Of a stretch of 64,000 nucleotides of DNA, positions 17,977 through 27,237 are shown piece by piece (the first letter of the stretch is position 1; each line of letters begins with the position of its first letter). The position numbers and the translations under genes are program-made. The notes beneath the pieces were generated by a model, which saw nothing but the letters and a program-made list of their open reading frames with translations, made no database searches and was not told the origin of the DNA. Source of the stretch: Candidatus Chloroploca sp. Khr17 (GTDB lineage: Bacteria > Chloroflexota > Chloroflexia > Chloroflexales > Chloroflexaceae); the NCBI RefSeq assembly GCF_004138165.1, contig NZ_RYFF01000001.1:248001-312000 (forward strand), read 5' to 3'.

Positions 17977-19137
17977 CTAGGCAATGCGCCGCACAAAACG
18001 CTCGATCCTTTCAAGCGCAACTTCAATCTTTTCCATCGACGTTGCATAACATGCACGAACATACCCCGCCCCACTGGGGCCAAAAGCATCGCCAGGGATG
18101 ACCGCGACATGCTCTTCGGTGAGCAGTCGATCACAAAATTGTTCACTCGTCATCCCAAGGTGTCCGATAAAGGGGAAGGCATAAAAGGCCCCCTGTGGTT
18201 CAAAGGTCTTGAGGCCAATCGCATTCAACCCATCCACAATCATGCGACGACGCCGATCATATTCAGCAACCATTGCCTGCACACTTGCTTCCCCATGGCG
18301 CAGCGCTTCGATCCCTGCATACTGGCTCATCGTCGGGGCCGACATGATGGCATACTGATGCACTTTGCGTACCGCAGCCGTGATTTCTTCAGGGGCGGCC
18401 ATCCAACCAAGGCGCCACCCCGTCATTGCATAGGCCTTCGAGAAACCACCGAACAAGACGGTGCGGTCGCGCATCCCTGGCAAGGAAGCAAAGCAGGTGT
18501 GCTCAACACCATAGACAAGTCGGTCATAGATCTCGTCCGAAAGGACAAGTAGATCATGGCGTCTGGCAACCTCGGCAATTTCACGCATTCGTTCTGGTGA
18601 AAGCACCGCCCCGGTCGGGTTGTTGGGATAGCCAATCATAATGGCCTTGGTCCGCGGGGTGATCGCTGCTTCGAGCGCCGCCCCGGTTACCTGGAAGCAT
18701 TCTTCGACCCGGGTGGGCACATAAACTGGACGCGCATCAGCCAGTTGCACACTGGCCATATAGGCCACAAAACACGGCTCGGGCATCAAGACTTCATCGC
18801 CAGGATCAAAGAGAGCAAGCGCCGTCGCCGCCATTGCTTCGCTCACGCCAACGGTCATGAGGACGTCGTGTTCAGCGTCATACATGACGTTGTAGCGCTG
18901 CTTCAGATGCTCCACAACGGCTTCACGGAGTTCGTACAGCCCCGAGTTTGACGTGTAGGCGGTTGTCTGATCAATTGACCGTTGTCCTGCCTGACGAATC
19001 ACCTCGGGTGTCATAAAATCTGGTTCACCGACCCCCAATGAGATCACATCGGGCATGGTGGCTGCAATATCAAAAAAGCGTCGAATGCCAGAGGGAGCAA
19101 TGCCGCGGACACGACGCGAGATACGCTCGGAGGACAT
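17977..19137 (-). CDS. Class I/II pyridoxal-phosphate aminotransferase
   Basis: 386 residues from the ATG at 19137 with AGGAG 6 bp upstream. VISLGVGEPDFMTPEVI, YTSNSGLYELREAV, IGYPNNPTGAVLSPE, VLSDEIYDRLVYG and FGGFSKAYAMTGWRLGW with the PLP Lys (SKAYAMTG) are the class I aspartate-aminotransferase fold signatures. The ARCYATSMEKIEVALERI end is also typical. It resembles the PatA/AspC-like group acting on aromatic or aspartate-family amino acids; substrate cannot be assigned from sequence alone. Length is normal. Confidence 0.92.
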   Translation of the reverse strand: MSSERISRRVRGIAPSGIRRFFDIAATMPDVISLGVGEPDFMTPEVIRQAGQRSIDQTTAYTSNSGLYELREAVVEHLKQRYNVMYDAEHDVLMTVGVSEAMAATALALFDPGDEVLMPEPCFVAYMASVQLADARPVYVPTRVEECFQVTGAALEAAITPRTKAIMIGYPNNPTGAVLSPERMREIAEVARRHDLLVLSDEIYDRLVYGVEHTCFASLPGMRDRTVLFGGFSKAYAMTGWRLGWMAAPEEITAAVRKVHQYAIMSAPTMSQYAGIEALRHGEASVQAMVAEYDRRRRMIVDGLNAIGLKTFEPQGAFYAFPFIGHLGMTSEQFCDRLLTEEHVAVIPGDAFGPSGAGYVRACYATSMEKIEVALERIERFVRRIA

Positions 19138-19233
19138 GGAAAACTCCTGACACTTGGCTGCACCATCAACTGCTTCTTGGTGCAAGCTTATCTTACCACG
19201 CTGATCGATCCACACTAATACCAGGGCCTCGCC

Positions 19234-21174
19234 CTAGCGATGCCCACGTTCACGCCCATACGCGATAATTTCATCCAGGAACCGCGAGGGCTTCAGTTGT
19301 TGCCCGCGATTCCGCCCCGGTGTCCACGAAAGATAGAGGCGCTCGCCAGCACGCGTCAGGGCGACATAACAGAGCCGCCGCTCTTCTTCGATCCCTTCGC
19401 TACTCCCCATACTCCGCTCGTGGGGGAGGGTCTTCTCTTCGAGGCCGGTAACGAAGACAAAGGGCCATTCGAGGCCTTTCGCCGCATGAATCGTGAGCAA
19501 CTGCACCTGATCGCGCGCTTCGTCACCGGTGTCGGCTGAGGTAAGCAAGGCGATCTCTTGCAGCAGCGAACGCAGATCAGTATGCTCTTCGGCTGCCAGC
19601 ATCAGTTCTTGCAGGTGCGCACGCGCCTCGGGTAGTTCTTCGGGAGTGAACCGTTGTTCCAGGGCTGTCATATAGCCGCTCTGCTCGAGCACATCGGCCA
19701 GGAGATGATCCGGTGGGGTTGTGCCCTCGGCCATGCGTTGCCAACGGGCAAAGAGACTCGCGAGCCGGCGCGCCCCCTCGGTGGCTTTGGGTGACAGGCT
19801 CTTCTGCGCTTCAGGATGACTCAGGCTTGCAACCAGGTTTAACCCTGTCTGCCTGGCAACGTCAGTTAAACGGGCCAGCGCCTGCGCGCCAAGCCCTCGC
19901 GGGGGGACATTGGCGATCCGATTGAAACTGAGGCTATCAGCCGGATTATTGATGACCCGCAAGAAAGCTATTGCATCACGAATAACGGCCCGATCATAGA
20001 AGCCCACGCTGCCACGTACCGCGTAGGACAGTCGGGCATGGCGCAAGGCTGTTTCAAGCGGACGACTCATATGGCGCGTCCGATAGAGAATCGCCATCTC
20101 ACGGAGTGGACGGCCCTGCTGCTGCAATTCGCTGATTGTCCGTGCAATCTGTTCGGCCTCTTCACGGCCATGCTTGGCCTCGTTGATCAAGAGGCAACGA
20201 TCACCAGGCAGCACCTTGCGGGCCGCCTGGAGGTTCATCGGGGCAACGCTGCGGCTATGGCGAATGACGGCATAGGCGGCATCAAGGATCGGCTGACGCG
20301 AACGATAATTGGTTTGAAGTTCGATCACCTGCGCTTCAGGGAAGTCGTGGGCAAAGCGCGTGATAATGCTATGGTCAGCATTGCGGAAACCATAAATGCT
20401 CTGCATCCCATCGCCCACCACAAAGAGCGAGCGCGTCTGCGCATTGGCAACCCCAGGCCGCGTGAGCAACTCGACGAGCGCATGCTGACTCGGATCAGTA
20501 TCCTGATATTCATCAACCAGCACATGGCACCAACGCGCCTGGCATGCTTCAAGGACGTCGTGGTGTTCGTGCCATAGCCGATGGGTCAGCAGAATAAGAT
20601 CGTCAAAATCAAGGGCATTGGCCTGTTCCAGAGCACGTTGATAACGACGATAACATCCAGCGACAAAGCGATCAACCGGATCAGGGCTCAAGCGTGCCAT
20701 CAAGCGCGGCGAAAGCATCCGGCTCTTGGCCCGCGAGATGCGCCGCAGTACCTCATCGGCTTCGATCAAAACTGGAGGGCGTTCCGTTGTGTTGGCGAGG
20801 GCTTCCGCCGCAAGTTGAAGTTGTTCATCGGCGGCATAAATCGAAAAAGCCCCGGTATAACTCCCAATGCGCCCACCGATCTCCTCGCGCAGCAACCGCG
20901 CACAGACGGCGTGAAAGGTTCCGGTCATCAGACCGCGTACCCCTCGCCCGAGCTGCTGTCGCAAGCGCTCGCGCATCTCTTTCGCCGCTTTATTCGTAAA
21001 GGTCAGCGCCAGGATCGCGTCGGGCTTCACACGGTGCTGTTCGATCAGATACGCAATCCGCAAGGTTAGCACGCGGGTTTTACCGCTCCCCGCCCCTGCC
21101 CGCACCAGCACTGGGCCAAGCGGGGCCGTAATCGCCGCACGCTGCGCCTCATTTACATTCCTCAGAGCATCCAT
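19234..21174 (-). CDS. UvrD/Rep-family superfamily 1 DNA helicase
   Basis: 646 residues. Motif Q and Walker A lie at the start (NEAQRAAITAPLGPVLVRAGAGSGKTRVLTLRI). Further motifs are ALTFTNKAAKEMRERL (Ia), VLVDEYQDTDPSQHALVELL (II), FVVGDGMQSIYGFRNAD (III), LQTNYRSRQPILDAAYA (IV), LLTIHAAKGLEWPFVFVTGLEE (V) and ERRLCYVALTRAGERLYLSW (VI). It is a 3'-5' helicase of the kind used in repair and replication restart. It is shorter than PcrA/UvrD and lacks their C-terminal Tudor-like tail. A second, larger UvrD-like protein is encoded at 38462-40960. The upstream ribosome site is weak. Confidence 0.93.
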   Translation of the reverse strand: MDALRNVNEAQRAAITAPLGPVLVRAGAGSGKTRVLTLRIAYLIEQHRVKPDAILALTFTNKAAKEMRERLRQQLGRGVRGLMTGTFHAVCARLLREEIGGRIGSYTGAFSIYAADEQLQLAAEALANTTERPPVLIEADEVLRRISRAKSRMLSPRLMARLSPDPVDRFVAGCYRRYQRALEQANALDFDDLILLTHRLWHEHHDVLEACQARWCHVLVDEYQDTDPSQHALVELLTRPGVANAQTRSLFVVGDGMQSIYGFRNADHSIITRFAHDFPEAQVIELQTNYRSRQPILDAAYAVIRHSRSVAPMNLQAARKVLPGDRCLLINEAKHGREEAEQIARTISELQQQGRPLREMAILYRTRHMSRPLETALRHARLSYAVRGSVGFYDRAVIRDAIAFLRVINNPADSLSFNRIANVPPRGLGAQALARLTDVARQTGLNLVASLSHPEAQKSLSPKATEGARRLASLFARWQRMAEGTTPPDHLLADVLEQSGYMTALEQRFTPEELPEARAHLQELMLAAEEHTDLRSLLQEIALLTSADTGDEARDQVQLLTIHAAKGLEWPFVFVTGLEEKTLPHERSMGSSEGIEEERRLCYVALTRAGERLYLSWTPGRNRGQQLKPSRFLDEIIAYGRERGHR

Positions 21175-21297
21175 AGAAATATGTTATGTTTGCCGCCGGA
21201 TCGCTGTTCAGCAGCCTTTGTTTCTCTCATCAGGTGTCAGTTTGACGAACAACTGATAAGGTTGCATCTTACCACACCTCGCCTGTGTACACGAGGG

Positions 21298-21306
21298 TGG
21301 TATACT
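21298..21306 (+). promoter_or_regulatory. Extended -10 promoter element for ruvA
   Basis: TGGTATACT (TATACT at 21301-21306) sits 51 bp before the ruvA ATG. A hairpin with stem GTCCTGCG / CGCAGGAC and a 5-nt loop (21308-21328) follows at once in the leader. No clear -35 box is seen. Confidence 0.5.
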
Positions 21307-21356
21307 TGTCCTGCGCCCACCGCAGGACGTGAAGAAAGACCGCTGGCAGGAAGCTT

Positions 21357-21950
21357 ATGATCGCATCATTGCGGGGAACACTCATTCAACTTGGGGCTGA
21401 TCACCTGGTACTTGAGACGGGAGGGGTTGGCTATCTCGTCTATGTGCCACGTACGGTGCTGAGTAACATGGGCTCGCCTGGCGATATGCTCTTTCTCTAT
21501 ACCTTGCTGCTGGTGCGTGAAGATAGTATGACGCTGTATGGGTTTATGACGGTCGAACAGCGTCAACTTTTCGAGTTGTTCCTGACGGTGGCCGGGGTTG
21601 GGCCAAAAGTAGCCTTGAATCTTTTGTCAACTGGCGATCTTGATGTGCTGCGCGTTGCGATTGTGCAAGGCGACACCACCACGCTGGCGCGCGTGCCTGG
21701 CATTGGCAAGAAGACAGCCGAGCGCATCTCGCTCGAACTCAAGGGCAAAATAGATCTCAAAGGGTTGCCGGCAACCCCTGCTCTGCCGCCAGCAGTCGCC
21801 GCGCTCAATACGGAACTAGCCGAACTCCTCACCAGTCTCGGCTATACGCAGGCCGAGGCGGTAGCAGCCCTGGCCTCCATCCCGGCTGAGGCGCCCCCTG
21901 AGCTTGAAGAGCGGCTACGCCTGGCTCTGCGTTATTTTGGCAGTGCCTGA
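21357..21950 (+). CDS. ruvA: Holliday junction branch-migration protein RuvA
   Basis: 197 residues, normal length. Domain I ([20 protein letters not shown]...[10 protein letters not shown]) is the OB fold. Domain II has two helix-hairpin-helix motifs ([20 protein letters not shown] and [22 protein letters not shown]). Domain III is the C-terminal three-helix RuvB-binding segment ([20 protein letters not shown]). RuvA tetramers bind the four-way junction and load RuvB. Neither ruvB nor ruvC is adjacent. CAGGAAG precedes the ATG. The gene converges on prmA with 19 bp between stops. Confidence 0.97.
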   Translation: MIASLRGTLIQLGADHLVLETGGVGYLVYVPRTVLSNMGSPGDMLFLYTLLLVREDSMTLYGFMTVEQRQLFELFLTVAGVGPKVALNLLSTGDLDVLRVAIVQGDTTTLARVPGIGKKTAERISLELKGKIDLKGLPATPALPPAVAALNTELAELLTSLGYTQAEAVAALASIPAEAPPELEERLRLALRYFGSA

Positions 21951-21969
21951 CGAAATGGCGCACGGTTGC

Positions 21970-22944
21970 TCAACCCTGATGCACGAGGGCAACCCATTCG
22001 CCCTCGCTGTGGCGTTCGCGCAGATGCAGGCCCGCTGCGGCGAGCGCGGACGTGACTTCTGCTTCGCGGGTGTTGATGATGCCACTACTGATCAATATAC
22101 CGCCAGGTTCCAGGTTCGCCGCGAGATCATCAGCAAGCGTGATCAGCACCCGGGCGATCAAGTTGGCCACGATCAATGCAAAGGTCTGCGGAGTTTCATC
22201 AGAGGCGGTTGGTTGCCGCTCGGCCTGCTCACCAAAATCACCACTCAGCCAGTGGCCCATCTGCCGTCCCGCCCCAAGGCTCCCCTCGGCGACGGCAACA
22301 ACCGTAGCAACCTCGTTGTGGGCAACATTTTCAGCGGCAACCTGGACGGCAACAGGATCATTATCAAGCGCAAGCACTGGCCGAGCACCGAGTTTGGCTG
22401 CGGCAATCGCCAGAATCCCTGAACCGGTACCCAGATCGAGCGTACGCATACCCGGTTGCACATACTGCTCGAGGAGGCTCAGACAAAGGCGCGTTGTCGG
22501 ATGGAGCCCCGTGCCAAACGCCATGCCAGGGTCGAGGCGCAGAACAACCTCCTCGGGGCGGGCTTCATGTTCCAACCACGAGGGCACAATCACGGTACGC
22601 GCACCAATATGCATGACCGTGTAGTGCTCTTTCCACGCATTAGCCCAGTCCTCTTCAGCGAGCGTACGCACCTGGAGCGGGCCAACCGAGCGCATCTGAC
22701 CCAGGTACCAAAGGGCCTGCTCGATGCGTTGACGCGCCTCTTCAGACTGTGCATCGAGGGGCAAATAGGTACGCAAGACCGACGGGCGGCTCGGATCGTA
22801 GCGAAATTCCGGCCCCTCGTCGCCTGGTGTCCAGGCTGGCTCAACCACCACCCCGCCATTATAGCCATAGCGAGCCAGCACTTCCGCGACTGACTCGACC
22901 GCCTCTTGATCCACCTCAACCGAACACTCAAGCCATGCGGTCAT
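21970..22944 (-). CDS. prmA: Ribosomal protein L11 methyltransferase
   Basis: 324 residues from the ATG at 22944, 5 bp after the cysS stop; a GTG at 22965 would overlap cysS and add MEDRVAC-like residues. The N-terminal domain ([24 protein letters not shown]) binds L11. The C-terminal class I methyltransferase has [25 protein letters not shown], the SAM loop [19 protein letters not shown] and the active NPPY-type position as [15 protein letters not shown]. PrmA trimethylates L11 N-terminus and lysines. It is the last gene of the cysE-cysS-prmA run. Confidence 0.93.
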   Translation of the reverse strand: MTAWLECSVEVDQEAVESVAEVLARYGYNGGVVVEPAWTPGDEGPEFRYDPSRPSVLRTYLPLDAQSEEARQRIEQALWYLGQMRSVGPLQVRTLAEEDWANAWKEHYTVMHIGARTVIVPSWLEHEARPEEVVLRLDPGMAFGTGLHPTTRLCLSLLEQYVQPGMRTLDLGTGSGILAIAAAKLGARPVLALDNDPVAVQVAAENVAHNEVATVVAVAEGSLGAGRQMGHWLSGDFGEQAERQPTASDETPQTFALIVANLIARVLITLADDLAANLEPGGILISSGIINTREAEVTSALAAAGLHLRERHSEGEWVALVHQG

Positions 22945-22949
22945 ACAAG

Positions 22950-24365
22950 CTACCCTATCTTCCACCGTGTCCCCTGGGGGCCATCTTCGAGTGTAATGCC
23001 AAGCTCGGCGAGCCGCATGCGCACGTGATCAGCCAGCGCATACTGCTTCGAGGTGCGCAACTCGGCGCGCAACTCGATCAGCAACTGGATAAACGGAGCG
23101 ATATCCTGGTTGCGTTCGCGTCGCGACGGATCGAGGCGCAGGCCCAGTACCCCACCAAGTTCACGCAACGCAGCCTGGGCAGCAGCAAATGGTGCGCCAC
23201 CCACGCCCGCATCACGGGCGCTATTGATCGCCCGTACCAGATCAAAGAGGGCGGCGACTGCCCCGGCAGTATTGAAGTCCTGATCCATCACCCTGGTAAA
23301 GAACGCCTGCGTTGTAACCACGGCACTGGCGAGATCCGCCACAACCTCACCGGTCTCCACGGAGCCTACCGGTGGTTGCAAAGCCGACAACAGGCGTTCG
23401 AGCTTACGGGCGTTATCGTTAGCAACAGCGGTATTATACGTCAACGGACTACGATAGGAACTACTGAGCACAATCAAACGGAGCACATCGGCATCATACT
23501 GCGCGAGGAAACTCGCAATGGTCACCACATTGCCGAGCGATTTCGACATCTTCTCGACCTGGCGCGTCACTGGATTGACGAGTTGCAACATCCCATTATG
23601 CACCCAGAAGCGGGCAAACTGCTTATCAGTCAGACTCTCGCTCTGCGCAATCTCATTCTCGTGATGAGGAAAGACGAGATCGCTGCCACCGCCGTGAATA
23701 TCCATCTGTTCACCAAGGTGTTTCATGCACATCGCCGAGCATTCGATATGCCAACCTGGGCGGCCTTCGCCCCACGGACTCTGCCATGCCGGTTCACCGG
23801 GGCGAGCTGCTTTCCAAAGCGCAAAATCAGCGGGCGACTCTTTGCGCGGATCAACCTCAAAGCGCGTTCCGGTGAACATATCAGCCAGTGAGCGTCCCGA
23901 GAGTTTGCCGTAATCTTCGTCCTTGTGAACCCGAAAATAGACATCCCCCTCGGCAGGATAGGCATAGCCCTTGGCGATCAAGCCCTCGACAAACGCACGG
24001 ATCTCGGGGATAGTTTGACTGACCCGCGGATAAGCCGTTGCGGGCAACACATTGAGGTCCTGCAACTGGGCGAGAAACTCTTCGGCAAGTTGCGCTGAAA
24101 GGTGCAAAGGATCAACGCCCATGGTCTCGGCACGCGCAATGATCTTATCGTCCACATCAGTAAAATTGACGATATGGCGCACTGTGTAGCCACGATACTC
24201 AAGATAGCGCCGGATCACGTCAAAGACAATAGCCGACATCGCATGACCGATATGAGCTTCGTCATACGGAGTCACCCCACAGACATACATCCGCACGACA
24301 CCTGGCTCAATCGTTTCCAGGGGCTCGATCTTGCGGGTGAGCGAGTTATAGAGCATCATCGTCAT
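22950..24365 (-). CDS. cysS: Cysteinyl-tRNA synthetase
   Basis: 471 residues. [30 protein letters not shown] contains the HIGH motif and the first zinc Cys. [11 protein letters not shown] is the KMSKS loop. [39 protein letters not shown] holds the other zinc ligands. The tail is the DALR anticodon domain. The ATG at 24365 lies 1 bp after the cysE stop, so the two genes are probably translationally coupled; GGGGGA within cysE serves as ribosome site. A tRNA-Cys gene is elsewhere in the window. Confidence 0.97.
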   Translation of the reverse strand: MTMMLYNSLTRKIEPLETIEPGVVRMYVCGVTPYDEAHIGHAMSAIVFDVIRRYLEYRGYTVRHIVNFTDVDDKIIARAETMGVDPLHLSAQLAEEFLAQLQDLNVLPATAYPRVSQTIPEIRAFVEGLIAKGYAYPAEGDVYFRVHKDEDYGKLSGRSLADMFTGTRFEVDPRKESPADFALWKAARPGEPAWQSPWGEGRPGWHIECSAMCMKHLGEQMDIHGGGSDLVFPHHENEIAQSESLTDKQFARFWVHNGMLQLVNPVTRQVEKMSKSLGNVVTIASFLAQYDADVLRLIVLSSSYRSPLTYNTAVANDNARKLERLLSALQPPVGSVETGEVVADLASAVVTTQAFFTRVMDQDFNTAGAVAALFDLVRAINSARDAGVGGAPFAAAQAALRELGGVLGLRLDPSRRERNQDIAPFIQLLIELRAELRTSKQYALADHVRMRLAELGITLEDGPQGTRWKIG

Positions 24366-24366
24366 T

Positions 24367-25146
24367 TTAGATTCCCCCACCCTGGCTATATTCGCCATCG
24401 GCAACGCCATTGTGATGTTCTTCTTCTTCCAGGATACACCAGAGGCTCTCGGGCAGCGCATCGTAGGTCAGATGGTGCTCGAGATGATGGACGTGGGTCA
24501 CATCTTCGAGATCAGCGAGGCGCATTTCGAGTTCCATGATCTTAGCACGTAAGCCGCGGAGCATCTCGCCTTCAGGGTCGGGCAGGCTCTCGACGCGGCG
24601 GGTTTCGCCGGTGGCGGGGTCACGGGTCGCCACGATGCGGGCGGGCACACCAATCGCGGTGGCATGAGCGGGGACATCCTTAACGACCACCGCGCCCCCA
24701 CCGACACGAGCACCTTCACCGACTGTAATCGCCCCGAGCACACTTGCGCCAACGCCAACAACAACCTTATCAGCAAGGGTCGGGTGACGTTTGCCCTGCT
24801 GTTTACCCGTACCACCAAGAGTAACGCCCTGATAAAGCATCACATCATTGCCAATCTCGGTGGTTTCGCCAATCACGACCCCCATCCCGTGATCGATAAA
24901 GAAACCGCACCCGATACGCGCACCGGGATGGATCTCGATCCCCGTAAGAAAGCGGGCATACTGCGAAATCAAGCGTGGTAAAAAGGGGGTTTTGCGCCGC
25001 CAGAGGGCGTGGGCCAAGCGGTGCAAGACAATCGCGTGCAGCCCAGGATAGAGCAGCACCTCGGCGAGATTACGGGCAGCCGGATCATTACGAAAGATCG
25101 CACGGATATCATCACGCAGGACGCGCAGCAAAGAATACGTAGCCAT
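24367..25146 (-). CDS. cysE: Serine O-acetyltransferase
   Basis: 259 residues. The N-terminal helical part ([20 protein letters not shown]) is followed by the hexapeptide left-handed beta-helix: [31 protein letters not shown], then [28 protein letters not shown]. His in FIDHGMG and the KRHPT segment are the active-site features of CysE. It makes O-acetylserine, the carbon skeleton of cysteine. The C-terminal tail is about 60 residues longer than the catalytic core, acidic and His-rich (EEEEHHNG). Gene order cysE-cysS couples cysteine supply to charging, as in Bacillus. GGGAGG precedes the ATG. Confidence 0.96.
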   Translation of the reverse strand: MATYSLLRVLRDDIRAIFRNDPAARNLAEVLLYPGLHAIVLHRLAHALWRRKTPFLPRLISQYARFLTGIEIHPGARIGCGFFIDHGMGVVIGETTEIGNDVMLYQGVTLGGTGKQQGKRHPTLADKVVVGVGASVLGAITVGEGARVGGGAVVVKDVPAHATAIGVPARIVATRDPATGETRRVESLPDPEGEMLRGLRAKIMELEMRLADLEDVTHVHHLEHHLTYDALPESLWCILEEEEHHNGVADGEYSQGGGI

Positions 25147-25199
25147 TTTCCCTCCCGTTGGGCAAACTTCCGACGAAGACGAGCGACGGAACAGCGCAT

Positions 25200-25228
25200 C
25201 AGGGGCACTGTGACCTACAGTGCCCCTG
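25200..25228 (-). promoter_or_regulatory. 12-bp perfect hairpin in the cysE leader
   Basis: CAGGGGCACTGT and ACAGTGCCCCTG form a perfect stem around a 5-nt loop, 54 bp upstream of the cysE ATG. No T-tract follows. It may be part of an attenuator or an mRNA-protecting structure. Confidence 0.5.
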
Positions 25229-25275
25229 GCTACACCAGCACCCGGAAAGGAAAGTCAGGCTGAGCGCATCCATAG

Positions 25276-25304
25276 AAAAAAGGCGCGATAGCATGCTACC
25301 GCGC
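25276..25304 (-). terminator. Rho-independent terminator between fmdB-like gene and cysE
   Basis: On the minus strand GCGCGGTAGC pairs with GCTATCGCGC (one G-U), followed by CTTTTTT. It lies 58 bp after the stop of the zinc-ribbon gene and 130 bp before cysE, so transcription reaching cysE from upstream must read through it. Confidence 0.8.
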
Positions 25305-25361
25305 AATAATGAAGATGGTGGTAGACCCTGGTGAACAGAGCGCCTAACGCGGTACTGCCAC

Positions 25362-25679
25362 CTACTGGGTCGTGGTATCAGACGAAGTCGTGGTCTCTGC
25401 GCCACTATCGCTCTTCTCGGTCTTCTCGGTTGTCGCAACCGCATCAGCCTTCTCATCAGTCTTTTTGGCAGCCTCGGCACCAACCGTGCTGCTACCTGTC
25501 CCGCGGCTGTCGTTGATATACCAGCCTGAGCCCTTAAAGACGATCCCGGCAGGCTGGATCACCCGCCGTACCGTACCACTGCTGCCACAGCGACAGGCAG
25601 TCAGGGGCTCATCTTTGAAGCTCTGAAACTGCTCAAACTGTTTGCCACAAGCATCACAGGCATAGACGTAAGTAGGCAT
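25362..25679 (-). CDS. FmdB-type small zinc-ribbon protein
   Basis: 105 residues from the ATG at 25679 with GGAGG upstream. MPTYVYACDACGKQFEQFQSF then CRCGSSGTVRRVI is the FmdB zinc ribbon with Cys pairs CDAC and CRC. SGWYINDSRG is also a family hallmark. The last 45 residues are a low-complexity K/E/S/T tail of no fixed structure. FmdB-like proteins are named as putative regulators of formamidase or amide genes, but their function is not firmly known. A hairpin leader lies upstream. Confidence 0.88.
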   Translation of the reverse strand: MPTYVYACDACGKQFEQFQSFKDEPLTACRCGSSGTVRRVIQPAGIVFKGSGWYINDSRGTGSSTVGAEAAKKTDEKADAVATTEKTEKSDSGAETTTSSDTTTQ

Positions 25680-25724
25680 AAGTGAAGTACCTCCATCTGA
25701 TAGTTTAGTCGAAACTCCACGATC

Positions 25725-25746
25725 AAGGAGGGCTAAAGCCCTCCTT
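25725..25746 (-). promoter_or_regulatory. Hairpin in the leader of the FmdB-type gene
   Basis: AAGGAGGGCT pairs with AGCCCTCCTT across a 2-nt loop, and the flanking CCACG / CGTGG can extend the stem. It sits 46 bp before the ATG at 25679. Confidence 0.45.
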
Positions 25747-25829
25747 AACACCACACCGTGGTAAATTTGCTACTTGGTATTGTACCTGAAGTCGCCTTCC
25801 TGTGCAATTAGAACTTTGTTAGAAAGCGC

Positions 25830-25878
25830 GCTTCGCTGGTGCAAAAGCCAGCTATGCTGGCTTTTGCACCAGCGAAGC
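25830..25878. repeat. 23-bp perfect palindrome in a divergent intergenic region
   Basis: Arms 25830-25852 and 25856-25878 pair perfectly around TAT, with the GCCAGC / GCTGGC core seen at other gene ends in this window. Here neither neighbour ends: the FmdB-type gene and the alcohol dehydrogenase gene both start and point away. Confidence 0.85.
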
Positions 25879-25954
25879 ACGAGAATTTTCCCTCTTCACA
25901 GGCCGCGTATAATAGAAGGGGAAGCAAAGCCGCTACAACCAAAGGATGGTCAGC

Positions 25955-27109
25955 ATGCAGGAGTTTTTCGAATTTGGCCTGGGTGGGCGCGTTCTCTACA
26001 AGGCCGGTCTAGCACACGAGCTCGGCCAGGTTGTTGAAGATATGGGGGCAAAACGGGTTTTTGTGGTGGCCGACAAAGGCGTCGTTGCAGCTGGCCTGCT
26101 GAGCACTGTGCTTGCCGGTCTCGAAGGCAGTGCCGAAGTGGTCGGCGTGCTTGATGATGTGCCGCCGAATTCGTCGGTGCGGGTGGTGATGCAGGGTGCC
26201 CAAGCCGTGCGTGACGCAGAGGCGGATGTGTTGATTGCGATTGGTGGGGGCAGCCCGATTGATACAGCCAAGGGCATCCGCATTGTGGCAACGATGGGCG
26301 GGGATATCCTCGATTACGAGGGCTACAATGTGTTGACCGAGCGTTTGATGCCGCTCATTGCTATCCCAACCACCGCCGGTACCGGCAGTGAAGTAACGTC
26401 AATTGCCGTTATTCTCAATGAAGACGAACACCGCAAGATTATTTATAGCAGCCGCTATATCTATCCCGATCTTGCGCTCCTTGATCCCGAATTAACCTTG
26501 ACCATGCCGCCGCGGCTGACTGCGGCAACCGGGATGGATGCGCTTTCGCATGCGATTGAGACCTTTGTTTCGACCGATAATAATCCGTTCAGTGATAGTC
26601 TAGCCCTGGCAGCCATTGACTTGATTGCGACCCACCTTCGCGATGCCGTCAATGATGGCACCAATCTCGAAGCACGGGGCCACATGCTGATTGCGGCATG
26701 TATGGCAGGCATTGCCTGTTCCAACAGCTTCTTCGGAGTGATCCACGCGATCTCGCACGCGGTCGGGGCAATGTTCCCGGTGCATCATGGAACACTCAAT
26801 GCGCTCGTTATGCCATATGGCATGCAATTCAATAGCGTGGTCGCACCTGAAAGATATGTGCGGATCGCCCATGCAATGGGGGTGAATGCCGGCGGCCGCA
26901 GTGATGAAGAGGTCATCGCCGATGGCATCAACGCCGTGCGGACGCTCGCGGTTGACTGTGGTTTGCCAACCCGCCTGCGTGATGTTGATGTGCCCGAGTC
27001 GGCCTTGCCCGAGCTGGCAGCCTTCTCGGTCGTTGAGCCTGCGATTTTCAATAATCCACGTGTCGCGACCGAAGAGGAGTTGCTCGATCTGCTGCGTGAG
27101 ATGTGGTAG
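25955..27109 (+). CDS. Iron-containing alcohol dehydrogenase
   Basis: 384 residues; the ATG at 25955 is preferred over 25946 because AGGA is correctly spaced only for it. FEFGLGGRVLYKAGLAHELG starts the family fold. IAIGGGSPIDTAKGI binds the dinucleotide. TTAGTGSEVTSIAV, the metal-binding DALSHAIETFVS, VIHAISHAVGAMFPVHHGTLNA supply Asp/His iron ligands. It should interconvert an alcohol and an aldehyde with NAD(P)H; it is closest in feel to 1,3-propanediol/lactaldehyde-type enzymes but the substrate is unknown. It ends in a 19-bp hairpin. Confidence 0.93.
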   Translation: MQEFFEFGLGGRVLYKAGLAHELGQVVEDMGAKRVFVVADKGVVAAGLLSTVLAGLEGSAEVVGVLDDVPPNSSVRVVMQGAQAVRDAEADVLIAIGGGSPIDTAKGIRIVATMGGDILDYEGYNVLTERLMPLIAIPTTAGTGSEVTSIAVILNEDEHRKIIYSSRYIYPDLALLDPELTLTMPPRLTAATGMDALSHAIETFVSTDNNPFSDSLALAAIDLIATHLRDAVNDGTNLEARGHMLIAACMAGIACSNSFFGVIHAISHAVGAMFPVHHGTLNALVMPYGMQFNSVVAPERYVRIAHAMGVNAGGRSDEEVIADGINAVRTLAVDCGLPTRLRDVDVPESALPELAAFSVVEPAIFNNPRVATEEELLDLLREMW

Positions 27110-27112
27110 GTG

Positions 27113-27156
27113 ATCCCGTTGCGGTGCAGCGCTGACGCGCTGCACCGCAACGGGAT
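27113..27156. terminator. 19-bp hairpin between convergent adh and nucleotidyltransferase genes
   Basis: Arms 27113-27131 and 27138-27156 are perfectly complementary around CTGACG. It starts 3 bp after the alcohol dehydrogenase stop. The palindrome can serve both strands. Confidence 0.65.
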
Positions 27157-27234
27157 GAAACGGATCTGCACGGAGGGTGGTTGGAGACAGCGCTGACGCA
27201 CTGCACCGCAATTGAATGAAGCTGATCCGCAACC
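27126..27234. repeat. Two degenerate direct copies of a ~45-bp sequence
   Basis: The segment CAGCGCTGACGCgCTGCACC...GATGAAaCgGATC (27126-27170) recurs as CAGCGCTGACGCaCTGCACC...AATGAAgCtGATC at 27190-27232. The first copy overlaps the right half of the hairpin, so the second looks like a decayed duplicate of it. Confidence 0.7.
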
Positions 27235-27237
27235 GGC

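Noticed and set aside
19234-21174. Calling this gene pcrA
   Set aside because: It lacks the C-terminal Tudor-like tail, which the helicase at 38462-40960 has; neither can be named safely.
22749-23891. 380-codon + strand frame
   Set aside because: Antisense to cysS and prmA, whose motifs are unmistakable.
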